Source of the DNA: Haliea sp. E1-2-M8
GTDB lineage: Bacteria; Pseudomonadota; Gammaproteobacteria; Pseudomonadales; Halieaceae
Length of the DNA: 64,000 bases
NCBI RefSeq assembly: GCF_030649675.1
Contig: NZ_JAUTDR010000007.1
Location: forward strand, 124,001-188,000
Reading direction: 5' to 3'
The notes under the pieces are model-generated. The model had not been told where the DNA came from, did no database searches, and was given only the letters and a program-made list of their open reading frames with translations. Numbering within the stretch: position 1 is the stretch's first letter; each line of letters opens with the position of its first letter. This document shows positions 40,020 through 49,062 of the stretch, in pieces. The position numbers were made by a program, and so were the translations under genes.

Positions 40020-42165
40020 ACCTGCCATTGCCAGCCTGCCGACACAGCAGCCCTCTCTGGCCTTGCCGCCGGAGCAGCCGTTACCGATGCCGCGCCGGGC
40101 CCTGCATGAAAGGCGTCAGCCCCTGCGTGCGCGTGTTTCGCTGGGCGCCAGCCTGAAGACTCTGCTGGCGCGGCTGTATGTCAGCGGCGTGACTCTGGCG
40201 TTGGCGGCTTACGGTAGCCTCGAAATGTATGGCGTGCTCAGCACTACCTCGATCACCGCGCTGCAGTGGGTCTTCCTGGTTCTTTTTGGCGTCAATTTCA
40301 CCTGGATCTCCCTTGCCTTCGCCCAGGCCACGCTGGGCTTTGTCCTCAGCCTGTCCCCGCGCCTGTTGAAAATTCCCGAACACAGCGGCGGGATTCCGTT
40401 CCAGACCGCGATCCTGCTGCCGGTGTACAACGAGTCGCCGCAGAGTATTGCTGCGGCCATTAAGTCGATGCGCAGCGAGCTGACCGCCCGCGAGCCCGGC
40501 AAGTTCGTCTTTTTCATTCTCAGTGACAGCAACCAGGCCGATGCCTGGATTGCGGAACAGGCGGTGTTCCGCGAGGTCATCCTTGAAGCTGACGAATGCT
40601 GCCCCGTGTTCTACCGGCACCGGGCCAACAACAGCGAGCGCAAGGCCGGCAATATCGCCGATTGGGTCCAGCGCTGGGGTGGCGGGTACGAAGCCATGAT
40701 CATCCTCGACGCCGATAGTATCATCAGTGCAGATACCCTGATCCGGCTGACCCGCAGAATGGCCGCGGCCCCCGGGGTCGGCCTGATCCAGACCCTGCCG
40801 CGCATTGTCCACGCCAAAAGCCTCTATGGGCGTGCCCAGCAATTCGCCAACCAGTGTTACGGGCCGATCTACGCCCGCGGTCTGGCCGCCTGGCACGGCC
40901 TGTCATCCAATTTTTGGGGCCACAATGCAATTATCCGCAGCCGCGCGTTTGCCGAGTCCTGCTCGCTGCCGCTGTTGCGCGGTCGACCGCCCTTCGGCGG
41001 GGCGGTGCTGAGCCATGACTTCATCGAGGCGGCACTGCTGCGTCGTGCGGGCTGGGGAGTCCGTTTCGACGTCGATCTCGAACAGAGCTGGGAAGAAGCT
41101 CCTCCCTCCCTGGTGGACGTACTGATTCGCGATCGCCGCTGGTGTCAGGGCAATCTGCAGCACAGTCGCCTGCTGTTCGCCCGCGGCCTCACGCTGCCCT
41201 CGCGGCTGCACCTGTTCACCGGCATCATGGCTTATGTCAGCGCCGCATTGTGGCTGCTACTGGTCGTGGTAGGCCTGACCATCGCCGTGCAGGCCAACCT
41301 GGTACGGCCGGAATATTTTGCCGAGCCCTCGCTGTTCCCCACCTGGCCGGTGTTCGATTCCGAGCGCGCCCTGAAACTGTTTGTGATTTCCATGGGCGTT
41401 GTTCTGGCCCCCAAGATCTTTGGCTGGTTCGCAGCCCTGGTCAACATCCCCCTGTGCCTGCGCTTTGGCGGCCCCATTCTGCTGACCCTGAGTACCGTGT
41501 TTGAAGCGCTGCTGTCGGCGCTTTATGCACCGATTCTGATGGTCGCCCAGTTCCATGTGATCTGGGCCGTACTGCTGGGGCACGACAGCGGCTGGGAGCC
41601 TCAGCGGCGCGACGATGGTGCGCTGGACTGGGGAACGGCCTTTCGCGCCCATCGCGGGCACATGCTGTTCGGCGCTGCGCTGGCACTGCTCGCCTGGGAA
41701 ATGAGTGAGCCACTGTTCTACTGGTTACTGCCCATTACCCTGGGGCTTATGCTGGCCGTTCCGCTGAGCTGGGTCAGCGGAGGCGGCCGCCGCGGCCGCC
41801 TGTTTACCCTGCTCGGACTGCTGCGGGCACCGGAGGAAAAGCGGCCCGCGCCCGTGCTGGCGCGAATGCACATTGAACTGGAGCATCTGGCCGGTACCGA
41901 CGACAGGGATGCGCTGAGTCTGTTGCTCGGAAACCCGGAGCTGCTTGCCTGGCATCGCGCGCAACTGGCCCCCGCCTCGACGAAGCCCCTACTTGCAGAC
42001 TTCAACGCTGCGGCGGTGACAGCGGCCTGGAAAGCCGAGCATGCTACCAGCGTGGAAGAGCTGCTTCACCGGCTGGAGCCAGCGGAGACTCTCGCGCTGC
42101 TGAGCCAACCTGGGGGACTGGAACGGTTGCAGGCGCTGAAGAGGATAAGTCAAGGCAGAGCCTGA
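40009..42165 (+). CDS. opgH: Glucan glucosyltransferase OpgH
   Basis: 718 residues from the ATG at 40009, overlapping the opgG stop. A membrane-embedded GT2 enzyme: N-terminal helices, then the cytosolic domain with AILLPVYNES, IILDADSI (catalytic DxD-like), SHDFIEAALLRRAGW and RDRRWCQGNLQH, followed by C-terminal helices. It polymerises UDP-glucose into the beta-1,2-linked glucan backbone and exports it. Confidence 0.95.
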   Translation: MNTEPAIASLPTQQPSLALPPEQPLPMPRRALHERRQPLRARVSLGASLKTLLARLYVSGVTLALAAYGSLEMYGVLSTTSITALQWVFLVLFGVNFTWISLAFAQATLGFVLSLSPRLLKIPEHSGGIPFQTAILLPVYNESPQSIAAAIKSMRSELTAREPGKFVFFILSDSNQADAWIAEQAVFREVILEADECCPVFYRHRANNSERKAGNIADWVQRWGGGYEAMIILDADSIISADTLIRLTRRMAAAPGVGLIQTLPRIVHAKSLYGRAQQFANQCYGPIYARGLAAWHGLSSNFWGHNAIIRSRAFAESCSLPLLRGRPPFGGAVLSHDFIEAALLRRAGWGVRFDVDLEQSWEEAPPSLVDVLIRDRRWCQGNLQHSRLLFARGLTLPSRLHLFTGIMAYVSAALWLLLVVVGLTIAVQANLVRPEYFAEPSLFPTWPVFDSERALKLFVISMGVVLAPKIFGWFAALVNIPLCLRFGGPILLTLSTVFEALLSALYAPILMVAQFHVIWAVLLGHDSGWEPQRRDDGALDWGTAFRAHRGHMLFGAALALLAWEMSEPLFYWLLPITLGLMLAVPLSWVSGGGRRGRLFTLLGLLRAPEEKRPAPVLARMHIELEHLAGTDDRDALSLLLGNPELLAWHRAQLAPASTKPLLADFNAAAVTAAWKAEHATSVEELLHRLEPAETLALLSQPGGLERLQALKRISQGRA

Positions 42166-42464
42166 TTATCAGAGACGGGAGTCCGAATGATTACCACACA
42201 ATCTCGGCTGTGACTGCTGCTGCTTTTGCAACAATGGAAATCAGCAGTCACACGGAACAGTTTGTTGTAGACGCACTAAGAGCAGCAAACGCCCTTACTC
42301 TGGATTTGAGAATGTTGCAGGACTGTTCATTGAAGGAGTTCCCCCAGAAGTCTTCTTTGTTCTTTCCTGCGACGGAAAGACTCCGCAAGGAGAAGTGTTT
42401 TTCCATGAAGCTTTCCAAGCAAAAGCCGAGCAGGCCTAGCGGGCGGCTCGGCCACGCCATCCTG

Positions 42465-42650
42465 ATCTGAATTCGCAGACAAGTATTACGACGCCTCGCG
42501 CAAGGTGTGGCATCAGGCCTGGGTTGACTCTGGTGGGCTTCTATTGCTGCTCGAGGGCCCCAAGTTGATCCGCAGCCACGGTGTTTCGCTTGAGAGCGGC
42601 GAGCGCCCTGAGGGATTAATATTTCCAATATGTTCGACACCGTACGGTAC
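42465..42650 (+). pseudogene. Degenerate gene fragment between opgH and a membrane protein
   Basis: The 586-base gap after opgH holds no intact gene. One frame from about 42470 reads EFADKYYDASRKVWHQAWVD followed by SGGLLLLLEG, which recalls the conserved core (YDxxxxxWHQTWVD) of small DUF1579-like proteins. The frame has no start and soon loses similarity. It is probably the debris of a lost gene. Confidence 0.35.
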
Positions 42651-42751
42651 GGCAGCGTAGGTGCGGGCAGGCTTGTACTCCAAGAAGTCAGCTGGTCGGC
42701 AGCTCTAATCATGTTGGTATCGATTCGCAAATTGCATAAGGAGAAACTGCA

Positions 42752-43798
42752 ATGGCTGTAACTTACTCAGAGTTCAGCGCCTCTATTCTTCCGGCGGTCA
42801 GACGCGCTTCATGGGGTGCAATATTCATAGGCGTTGTGATCACCATGGTGGTTCAGCTGCTGCTGGGCATACTCGGCCTCGCGATCGGCGCCAGTGTCAT
42901 TGATCCCATGCAGGAGGCCAATCCGGTGGATGGCATCGGCATGGGTGCTGGTATCTACTGGGTTATCAGTTCGATGATATCGCTGTTCGCCGGTGGCTAC
43001 GCTGCCGGCGCACTGACTACTGTGCAAAATCGCCGCGCTCGTACCCTGCACGGAGTGACTGTATGGGGCCTCGCCACGTTGTTTCTGTTTCTGACGATTG
43101 GCAGTGGCGTTGGCGGGCTGATCGGCGGCGCCGCCAACATGATCGGCGGTGGAGCCTCAATGGTTGGCGATGCGGTGTCGAAGGTGGCACCGCAGGCGGC
43201 CGACGCCGTGCAGCGCGGCACTGACGAGGCCGACTTCGATCTTGATCTGAGCGAGTGGCGCGAGAAAGCGCGGCAGCTGCTGCGCGATACCGGGCGCCCG
43301 GAGCTTCAACCTGACCGCCTCGAGGAAGAATCTGAGGAAATGCAGCAGGACATCCGCGCCGCCGCCAGCCGTGCCGGCCAGGATCCGCAGCGTGTCGACA
43401 AGGAACTTGAAGCATTATTCGACAAGATCCAGCGCGAAGGTCGCGAGACCCTGCGTGCAGTCGATCGCGAAGCGCTGGTGAACATCGTCTCAGAGCGTAC
43501 CGGTCAGAGCCGACAGGAAGCCGCGGAAACGGTTGAGAACTGGGAACAGGAGTATCAACAGGTTTACCAGCGTGCTCGCGAGGAGTGGGATGAGGTCAAA
43601 GCCGAGACCGAGGAGAAGGCCCGCGAATGGGGCGAGCAAGCCGCTGAGGGTGTCGCCAAAGCAGCATGGTGGACTTTCTTCGCGCTGCTGCTCGGCGCTG
43701 TCGCCGCAGCAGGCGGCGCAAATGTAGGTGCCAACCGGGTGACGGTGGTTCACGAGGACAACAACAATGCACACCCACGAAACCGTGACTTGACCTGA
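42752..43798 (+). CDS. Membrane protein with long helical extramembrane domain
   Basis: 348 residues, not assigned to a named family. The N-terminal part has three or four membrane helices (GAIFIGVVITMVVQLLLGIL, GIYWVISSMISLFAGGYAAG, WGLATLFLFLTIGSGVGGLI). A glycine-rich linker and a ~150-residue highly charged helical region follow (DLSEWREKARQLLRDTG, ENWEQEYQQVYQRAREEW), probably a coiled coil, then a final helix (AWWTFFALLLGAVAAAGG). It resembles a class of uncharacterised YrzE/TIGR04086-like proteins. It is transcribed alone. Confidence 0.7.
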   Translation: MAVTYSEFSASILPAVRRASWGAIFIGVVITMVVQLLLGILGLAIGASVIDPMQEANPVDGIGMGAGIYWVISSMISLFAGGYAAGALTTVQNRRARTLHGVTVWGLATLFLFLTIGSGVGGLIGGAANMIGGGASMVGDAVSKVAPQAADAVQRGTDEADFDLDLSEWREKARQLLRDTGRPELQPDRLEEESEEMQQDIRAAASRAGQDPQRVDKELEALFDKIQREGRETLRAVDREALVNIVSERTGQSRQEAAETVENWEQEYQQVYQRAREEWDEVKAETEEKAREWGEQAAEGVAKAAWWTFFALLLGAVAAAGGANVGANRVTVVHEDNNNAHPRNRDLT

Positions 43799-43832
43799 AT
43801 GTACAGGTGGCCATGTGATCGGAGTGGAGCGA

Positions 43833-43860
43833 GCCTGTTCCAAAAACTAGCGGAACAGGC
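43833..43860. other. Nine-pair inverted repeat between convergent genes
   Basis: GCCTGTTCC (43833-43841) and GGAACAGGC (43852-43860) with a ten-base loop that contains the stop of the minus-strand transporter gene. It may end transcription from either side, but no T-run follows the stem, so a Rho-independent terminator is doubtful. Confidence 0.4.
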
Positions 43861-44803
43861 GTCGCGGCAGCCACCAGAGATAGAATGCCATCCCGAATAA
43901 CTCCACCAATGACTGAAACACCACCACCACCACGGTGGCTTCCCAGCCTACGGGCAAGGCCAGCGCGAAAGGCAAGACGACAAAGGAGTTGCGGGTACCG
44001 AAGCTGAATGCCAGCGTCCGCCCGACATCCATCGGTAGTTGCAGCCAGTGTGTGAGCCCGCGCGCCAGCAGCGCCGCTACGAGTAGAAAGCTGACAAACA
44101 CTGGCAGCACCCTCAGCAATATTGGCCCAGCCTTGAGCACGGTACCGACCTGCGCCCCGGCGATCAGGAACACCACCAGTGCCAGCAAAGGCACGGGCCA
44201 CCAGCCGAGCCTCTCTCGCCAGACAGCGCGTTCCGGTTGCGTCTCGACCCAGCGTTCGGTCAGGGCGGCGGCCAGCAATGGCAACCCGATCAGGGTCAGG
44301 GCCGCGGGCAGCATACTTTCCGGCCGCAGTGCCTCGCTGAAATCGGTCACCGGCAGCATCAGCCAGAGGTAGACTGGCAAGAGCAGCAACTGCAGCAACA
44401 GGTTGAGCGGGGTGACTGCAATAGCCCGCGCTGTGTTACCTCGCCCGAGCTGGCTGAAGGTGATAAACCAGTCCGTGCATGGCACCAGCAAGACCAGCAG
44501 TACCCCAAGCCGCAGGGCCGGCTCGGCGGGCAGCCACTGCAACATGAGCCACACCACCACCGGCAGCAGGAGGAAGTTTCCCAGCACAACTGCAAGCAGA
44601 AAACGCCTGTCCCGAAAGGCGTCACGCACGTGCAGCAGCGGCACCTGGACGAACGTGGTATAGAGCAGGGTTGCCAGAACCGGCCACAGCAATACTTCGA
44701 AGTTTGGCCCAACCTCCGGTGCAAGTGTGCCCAGTAAAAGGCCGCCGACAATGGCGGCTAGATAGATCCACACCTGGCGGCGTTCAAGGGTCATTCGGTC
44801 CAT
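43847..44803 (-). CDS. BASS/ACR3-like secondary transporter
   Basis: 318 residues from the ATG at 44803 (MDRMTLERRQVW), with an alternative ATG at 44794. Ten hydrophobic segments; the regions VPCTDWFITFSQLGRGN and FSFGTRNSFVVLPFALALP match the two conserved unwound segments of the bile acid:sodium symporter/ACR3 arsenite superfamily. The fourth-helix cysteine in VLLVPCTDW matches the essential Cys of Acr3. No arsR or arsC is nearby; its divergent partner is a rhodanese. Substrate is therefore arsenite or an organic or sulfur anion. Confidence 0.75.
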   Translation of the reverse strand: MDRMTLERRQVWIYLAAIVGGLLLGTLAPEVGPNFEVLLWPVLATLLYTTFVQVPLLHVRDAFRDRRFLLAVVLGNFLLLPVVVWLMLQWLPAEPALRLGVLLVLLVPCTDWFITFSQLGRGNTARAIAVTPLNLLLQLLLLPVYLWLMLPVTDFSEALRPESMLPAALTLIGLPLLAAALTERWVETQPERAVWRERLGWWPVPLLALVVFLIAGAQVGTVLKAGPILLRVLPVFVSFLLVAALLARGLTHWLQLPMDVGRTLAFSFGTRNSFVVLPFALALPVGWEATVVVVVFQSLVELFGMAFYLWWLPRRLFR

Positions 44804-44944
44804 TAGATGCAAACTAAACTGTATGTCCGTGTCGTGGTGGGTTTCAGTTCCGTTCTGCTGCGAATAGTAACGTCGCTGTCCGGTGGAGAGAGCCCGTTTA
44901 TCAAGGTTAGCGAAGTTTAGTTTTATGGAATATGGAAGTGAGTT

Positions 44945-44977
44945 TATAGTTATATACATAAAACCTATAGTTATATA
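44945..44977. promoter_or_regulatory. Tandem 12-base operator-like repeats
   Basis: TATAGTTATATA occurs exactly at 44945-44956 and 44966-44977, a 21-base repeat (two helical turns), in a strongly AT-rich patch of the 288-base gap between the divergent transporter and rhodanese genes. This looks like a paired operator. Nothing else was recognised in the gap. The regulator is unknown; sulfide-sensing ArsR types (BigR/SqrR) or the nearby Crp-like proteins are candidates only by context. Confidence 0.55.
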
Positions 44978-45091
44978 TCGTGATATTCTGCACCAAGGAA
45001 CTATGAGGTCAGGGCCCGACAGTGGACCCGCCACAGGCAGTCCCCGGACACGCCGGGGCTGCTCTCTTGGCAACGCATTGGAGAACAGCGT

Positions 45092-45472
45092 ATGAAAACC
45101 GTGCACGACCTGGTTCAGGAAGCCAAATCACACATTCGCGAAACCGGCCTTGAGAACTGCGATGAGGCAATCAAGCAGGCGGATCTGTTGATCGATGTTC
45201 GCGAGGCCGATGAATTTCACGCTGGCCATCTGCCTGGTGCGATCAATATTCCCCGGGGCATTCTGGAGTTCAAGCTGACCAATGATCCAAATTTTGAAGA
45301 CCGCAGTCTAAAAACGGTGCTGTATTGCAAGAACAGTGGACGCTCGGCGCTCGCTGCCGCGGCGATGAAAACCATGGGCTATGCCCATGTACAGATCGTC
45401 GCTGGCGGCATTGACGCCTGGCAGGCTGCAGGGCGCCCGGTCGTGAACCCGCAATTGCCGGAGTTCGATTAG
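45092..45472 (+). CDS. Single-domain rhodanese (sulfurtransferase)
   Basis: 126 residues, one rhodanese domain: ADLLIDVREADEFHAGHLPG (CH2A motif), then the active-site loop YCKNSGRSALAA with the catalytic Cys, and VQIVAGGIDAWQAAGRP at the end. It moves sulfane sulfur to a thiophilic acceptor. No signal peptide, so cytoplasmic. A second rhodanese fusion is encoded at 49063, suggesting a local sulfane-sulfur theme. Confidence 0.9.
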   Translation: MKTVHDLVQEAKSHIRETGLENCDEAIKQADLLIDVREADEFHAGHLPGAINIPRGILEFKLTNDPNFEDRSLKTVLYCKNSGRSALAAAAMKTMGYAHVQIVAGGIDAWQAAGRPVVNPQLPEFD

Positions 45473-45544
45473 TCCTTGCCTCATCAGTCACCTGGCAACC
45501 ATGCAATAGTTGGTTCTGGTGGATATTCAGGAAGGGGCGTGGGC

Positions 45545-47665
45545 TCAAGCGCTGTTGCGGTCAGCGAAGAATTCGATGAACCGGGTATCCTCTCGAATGG
45601 AATCGTAATAGGGCAGATAGGGCTCGATAAACGGCATAACCCGGCTCGGTTCTTCAAGGGCTGAGCGCAGGCATTCAAGTGTGGCGGTGACGGCGGCCTC
45701 GGCCATGGCCAGCGTCCGGCACGCGTAATTGCGCTGGTTGGCCAGTTCTGCCAAGTCCTGAGTGGCTTCGCGCAGCCAGGTTCGCACCAGATGTTCGGTT
45801 TCCTCGGTGTTTCCTTCGGCCGACGCGATCATGGCCATGGCCAGATTGTAGTTGGGGGCAAAGTTGAATTTGCCGGCATCCCGTTCCCCTTCCACGCGCG
45901 CCCGCGCCTCCGGCAGCGAGGGGGACATGGAATCGCTGCCGCCCTGCAGCCGGTGGGTGATGATGCGGGCCAGGTTGACATCGGGGAGGCCGGTAAAAGT
46001 CCAGTCCCTGGTGGATCGCCCCGCCTCCTGATAGCCGTCCAAAAGCGCGAGCGCGCCCTGGTAATCCCTGGCGGCGATATGCGCCTCCCACATCCGAAGC
46101 GGAACTACCGTCTCGCCGTATTCCTGTTCCAGCGCTTTCAGTGCCCCCAGCATACGGCCCGGTTCGCGGTGCTCGCGCACCCGCATCGTGCTCCGCAAAG
46201 CCGCCAACCCCAAGCTTTCGAGGCTGGTATTCTCGAGCACCTCGATGGCCTCATCATAGCGGTGAAGGATTATCAGATTGCTGGGCAGCCTGAGGGCCCA
46301 ATAGTGGCTCCTGGGGTCCAGGCTCTGCCCTTGCCTGATCGACTCGAGCATGCCGTCGTAGTCACCCTGGCGGCGCTGTATCCAGGACTGCAGGTCCAGT
46401 ACCTGGACATCGCTAGGCCGCAACGCCCGGGCCCGGCTTATCAGTTCGTAGGCGCGGTCGTTGTCCTTCAGGATGTAGTATGTGTAATAGGCCTGTGCGA
46501 TCAGGTATTCGGAGGACTTGGGCGCCAGCGCGCGTATTTGCTCCAATATTTGCTCCAGACGCAGGATCGAATCGGGATCTGGTCGACGGAAGTTCAGAAA
46601 GCTTAGCGAGCCAGCCAGCTCAGCCCAGGCCCGCACAAATCCCGGGTCCAGTTCAACAGCCCTTTCCATGGCGGCGATATACGCTGGACTGCTGATCACC
46701 TGGGTTTCCCTGAGCTCCACCGCCTCATGGTAGGCGCGATAGGCAGCCATATTGTCGGTTGGGAGCACGTTCAGTCCCGCCACGTCCTGCCGGGTCAGGG
46801 TGGAGTTCAAGGCCGCTGCCACCGAGCGGGCAATTTCCGCCTGAATGGCGAAGATGTTGGTCGGGGTCAGTTCCCGATCATACTGCTGGGCCCAGAGGTG
46901 ACCATCGGAAAGCGCATCGATCAGCTGCACATTGATACGGATCTGGTCGCCGACACGTTGAACGCTACCCTCCAGGATTGCGTTCGCCCCCAGTTCACGG
47001 CCGATTTCCCGGATGTTGCGTTCGCTGTTGCGGTACTCGGATACCGAAGTGCGTGAGATGACATGGATCGACTCGAGTTGCGCCAGCTGGGTGAGCAGGT
47101 CATCGTGCACCCCATTGGCGAAGAATTCGCCATCGTCCTTCAATCCGGCGGAACTGAAAGGCAGCACTGCGACTATGGGGGTGGCGGATGCAGACACGTT
47201 GCCTGCAGCCGGGAAAGAACCTTCGAACATCCTTATTGCACCGAAGATAACCAGCGCTACCAGGCCGGCGAGGAGCCCAACGCGCAGCCAGATTCTCTCG
47301 CGGCGTTGGGGCCGCTGAGCTGGAGCTTCGTCCTCCAGAGGCGGCGGGAAGTGGCTAATAAATCCCCGCCGCACGACGGTCTCGATATAGGCGTTCCTGT
47401 CGTCCGGTGTCAGCTTTTGGCGCAGGATGGAAATGCAGCGGTTGATGGCGTCGTCGGACACGATTCGTTCGCCCCACACCGCGCCCAACAGATCATCCCG
47501 GGAAATCAGCTTTTCCTGATGAGCCAGAAAGTAATCCAGTAGCTTGGCTACCTGCGGCTCAAGCCGCTGGGTAGTGGTCCCATCGGATAGATCACCCGTG
47601 CTGGCATCAAAACGCCAATGGCCGAATGCCTGGGACGTGGCGCCCGGAGCCTCCGTAGCGTTCAT
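45545..47665 (-). CDS. CadC-like transmembrane regulator with TPR sensor region
   Basis: 706 residues from the ATG at 47665; a GTG at 47716 is possible. The N-terminal winged helix is of OmpR/PhoB type (RLEPQVAKLLDYFLAHQ, ISRDDLLGAVWGERIVSDDA, ETVVRRGFISH). One membrane helix (VGLLAGLVALVIFGAIRMF) is followed by a periplasmic TolB-like/FlgO-type domain (IVAVLPFSSAG, ANAILEGSVQRVGDQIRI) and TPR repeats. Such one-component regulators sense periplasmic signals and bind DNA from the membrane. Target unknown. Confidence 0.87.
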   Translation of the reverse strand: MNATEAPGATSQAFGHWRFDASTGDLSDGTTTQRLEPQVAKLLDYFLAHQEKLISRDDLLGAVWGERIVSDDAINRCISILRQKLTPDDRNAYIETVVRRGFISHFPPPLEDEAPAQRPQRRERIWLRVGLLAGLVALVIFGAIRMFEGSFPAAGNVSASATPIVAVLPFSSAGLKDDGEFFANGVHDDLLTQLAQLESIHVISRTSVSEYRNSERNIREIGRELGANAILEGSVQRVGDQIRINVQLIDALSDGHLWAQQYDRELTPTNIFAIQAEIARSVAAALNSTLTRQDVAGLNVLPTDNMAAYRAYHEAVELRETQVISSPAYIAAMERAVELDPGFVRAWAELAGSLSFLNFRRPDPDSILRLEQILEQIRALAPKSSEYLIAQAYYTYYILKDNDRAYELISRARALRPSDVQVLDLQSWIQRRQGDYDGMLESIRQGQSLDPRSHYWALRLPSNLIILHRYDEAIEVLENTSLESLGLAALRSTMRVREHREPGRMLGALKALEQEYGETVVPLRMWEAHIAARDYQGALALLDGYQEAGRSTRDWTFTGLPDVNLARIITHRLQGGSDSMSPSLPEARARVEGERDAGKFNFAPNYNLAMAMIASAEGNTEETEHLVRTWLREATQDLAELANQRNYACRTLAMAEAAVTATLECLRSALEEPSRVMPFIEPYLPYYDSIREDTRFIEFFADRNSA

Positions 47666-47955
47666 GCTGCGCCCGGATCCGAAGCTGGGCAGGCTGTAAG
47701 TGGCGTGCTCCAGCACACACCAAAGGACTGAATATTCATAGGAAATTCAGTTCCTTAAAAAATATCAGCGTTGCATCGGCAAGACATCAGCGTTTCCTCA
47801 GGCAAGCGCCTATGCCACTACCGACACTTTAACCTGATGTCGCCACGCGGGCCAGAGATCAAACCTCCCCGAATGCACGGCCGCGGTGCAACCGCCGCTG
47901 GCGGGCTGGAGCCACTCCACACTACTGGGATCCGAGGATCCCAAGGAAGCATGAC

Positions 47956-48945
47956 ATGAACGGAAAACTCACATTTGCAACGATCGCGCTCACTGTATGT
48001 ACGCTTTCCGCCCAGGCCGTCCATGCTGGGGATAAAGCCTTTCCGAAGATCGTTCCAGCCCTCACGGGTGCGCCTCCCGAAGGTTTTACGATCGGCCGGG
48101 GGACGACGGCCTATAATAGCTCGGTAGATGGGTCGATCTACAAGGTTGACCTGCGCAGCGGGGAGGGCGAGGTCCTGGTTGCAGCGACAGACCCGGAAAA
48201 CTTCAACATCTTCACCGATTGCTACAAGCTCGGGATGCGCGTCGATCCACGCAGCAACTACCTGTTCGTGGCGGGGTGCCTAATCGGCAATGCCCTGGTT
48301 TATGACGCCGAGACTGGCGAAGAGCTCAGGAACTACACGCTGGCGCCCTTCGGGACAGTAATCAATGACCTGGCGATCACCCGGGAGGCCGTCTATTTCA
48401 CAGACTTCACCGGACCGTTTCTCTACCGGCTTCCTCTGTCCAGGAATGGTCGATTGCCCGATGACAATGCTATTTTGCCGATTCCGCTCATTGGCGACAA
48501 TGACGATGACCCCCTGGCCAGCCCCGCGACCGCCAACGGTATAGTGGCGACGCCAAACGGCGATGCTCTGATCATTGGGGATTCGACCACTGCACAAATC
48601 TACCGCGTGGACCCTCTCACTGGGCACTCCGACAGGATTATCGTGGAGCCGCCGCTGGTCGGATTTATCGACGGCATTGTGGCGCACAAGGGGCTGCTGT
48701 ATATCCTGACTCCCTTCGGCGATGGCTCCGGGTCGGACTGGATCCAGGTTGTTGCCCTGGACAAGGATATGTTCACAGGAACCCGGGTGGGGGTCATTAT
48801 TGACCCGGATATGGACGGCGTGGCGAGCGGCGCGATGCACGGCAACTCCCTTTACGTCAACAATGCCCGCTACTCGACTTTCCCCGGCCCCGATACCGAA
48901 TACTGGCTCACCAGGGTGAACATCACGGGTGTGCAGCAGCCATAG
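47956..48945 (+). CDS. Exported SMP-30/gluconolactonase-like beta-propeller
   Basis: 329 residues with a signal peptide (ending near AVHAGDK) and repeated propeller strands: GSIYKVDLRSGEGEVLVAA, NALVYDAETGEELRNYTL, AQIYRVDPLTGHSDRIIV. The arrangement resembles SMP-30/gluconolactonase-type six-bladed propellers, but no clear catalytic metal site was identified. A GGAAG site precedes the start. Enzymatic role uncertain. It is divergent from the CadC-like regulator, which could control it. Confidence 0.7.
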   Translation: MNGKLTFATIALTVCTLSAQAVHAGDKAFPKIVPALTGAPPEGFTIGRGTTAYNSSVDGSIYKVDLRSGEGEVLVAATDPENFNIFTDCYKLGMRVDPRSNYLFVAGCLIGNALVYDAETGEELRNYTLAPFGTVINDLAITREAVYFTDFTGPFLYRLPLSRNGRLPDDNAILPIPLIGDNDDDPLASPATANGIVATPNGDALIIGDSTTAQIYRVDPLTGHSDRIIVEPPLVGFIDGIVAHKGLLYILTPFGDGSGSDWIQVVALDKDMFTGTRVGVIIDPDMDGVASGAMHGNSLYVNNARYSTFPGPDTEYWLTRVNITGVQQP

Positions 48946-49062
48946 CGGAAGGTACCGCACCGGGCGGTAGCGCACAGAAGATATTTGCCAGCAGCGTGAT
49001 ACTCGGCACGCACAGCCGATTGACGGAGGGCACCGTCATGGGGCTGCCACTGGAGAAGTGCC

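Noticed and set aside
38955-40028. 357-codon minus-strand frame
   Set aside because: Antisense to opgG; no family features.
43833-43860. Rho-independent terminator between 43798 and 43847
   Set aside because: The nine-pair stem is real but lacks a T-run on either strand, so it is listed only as an inverted repeat.
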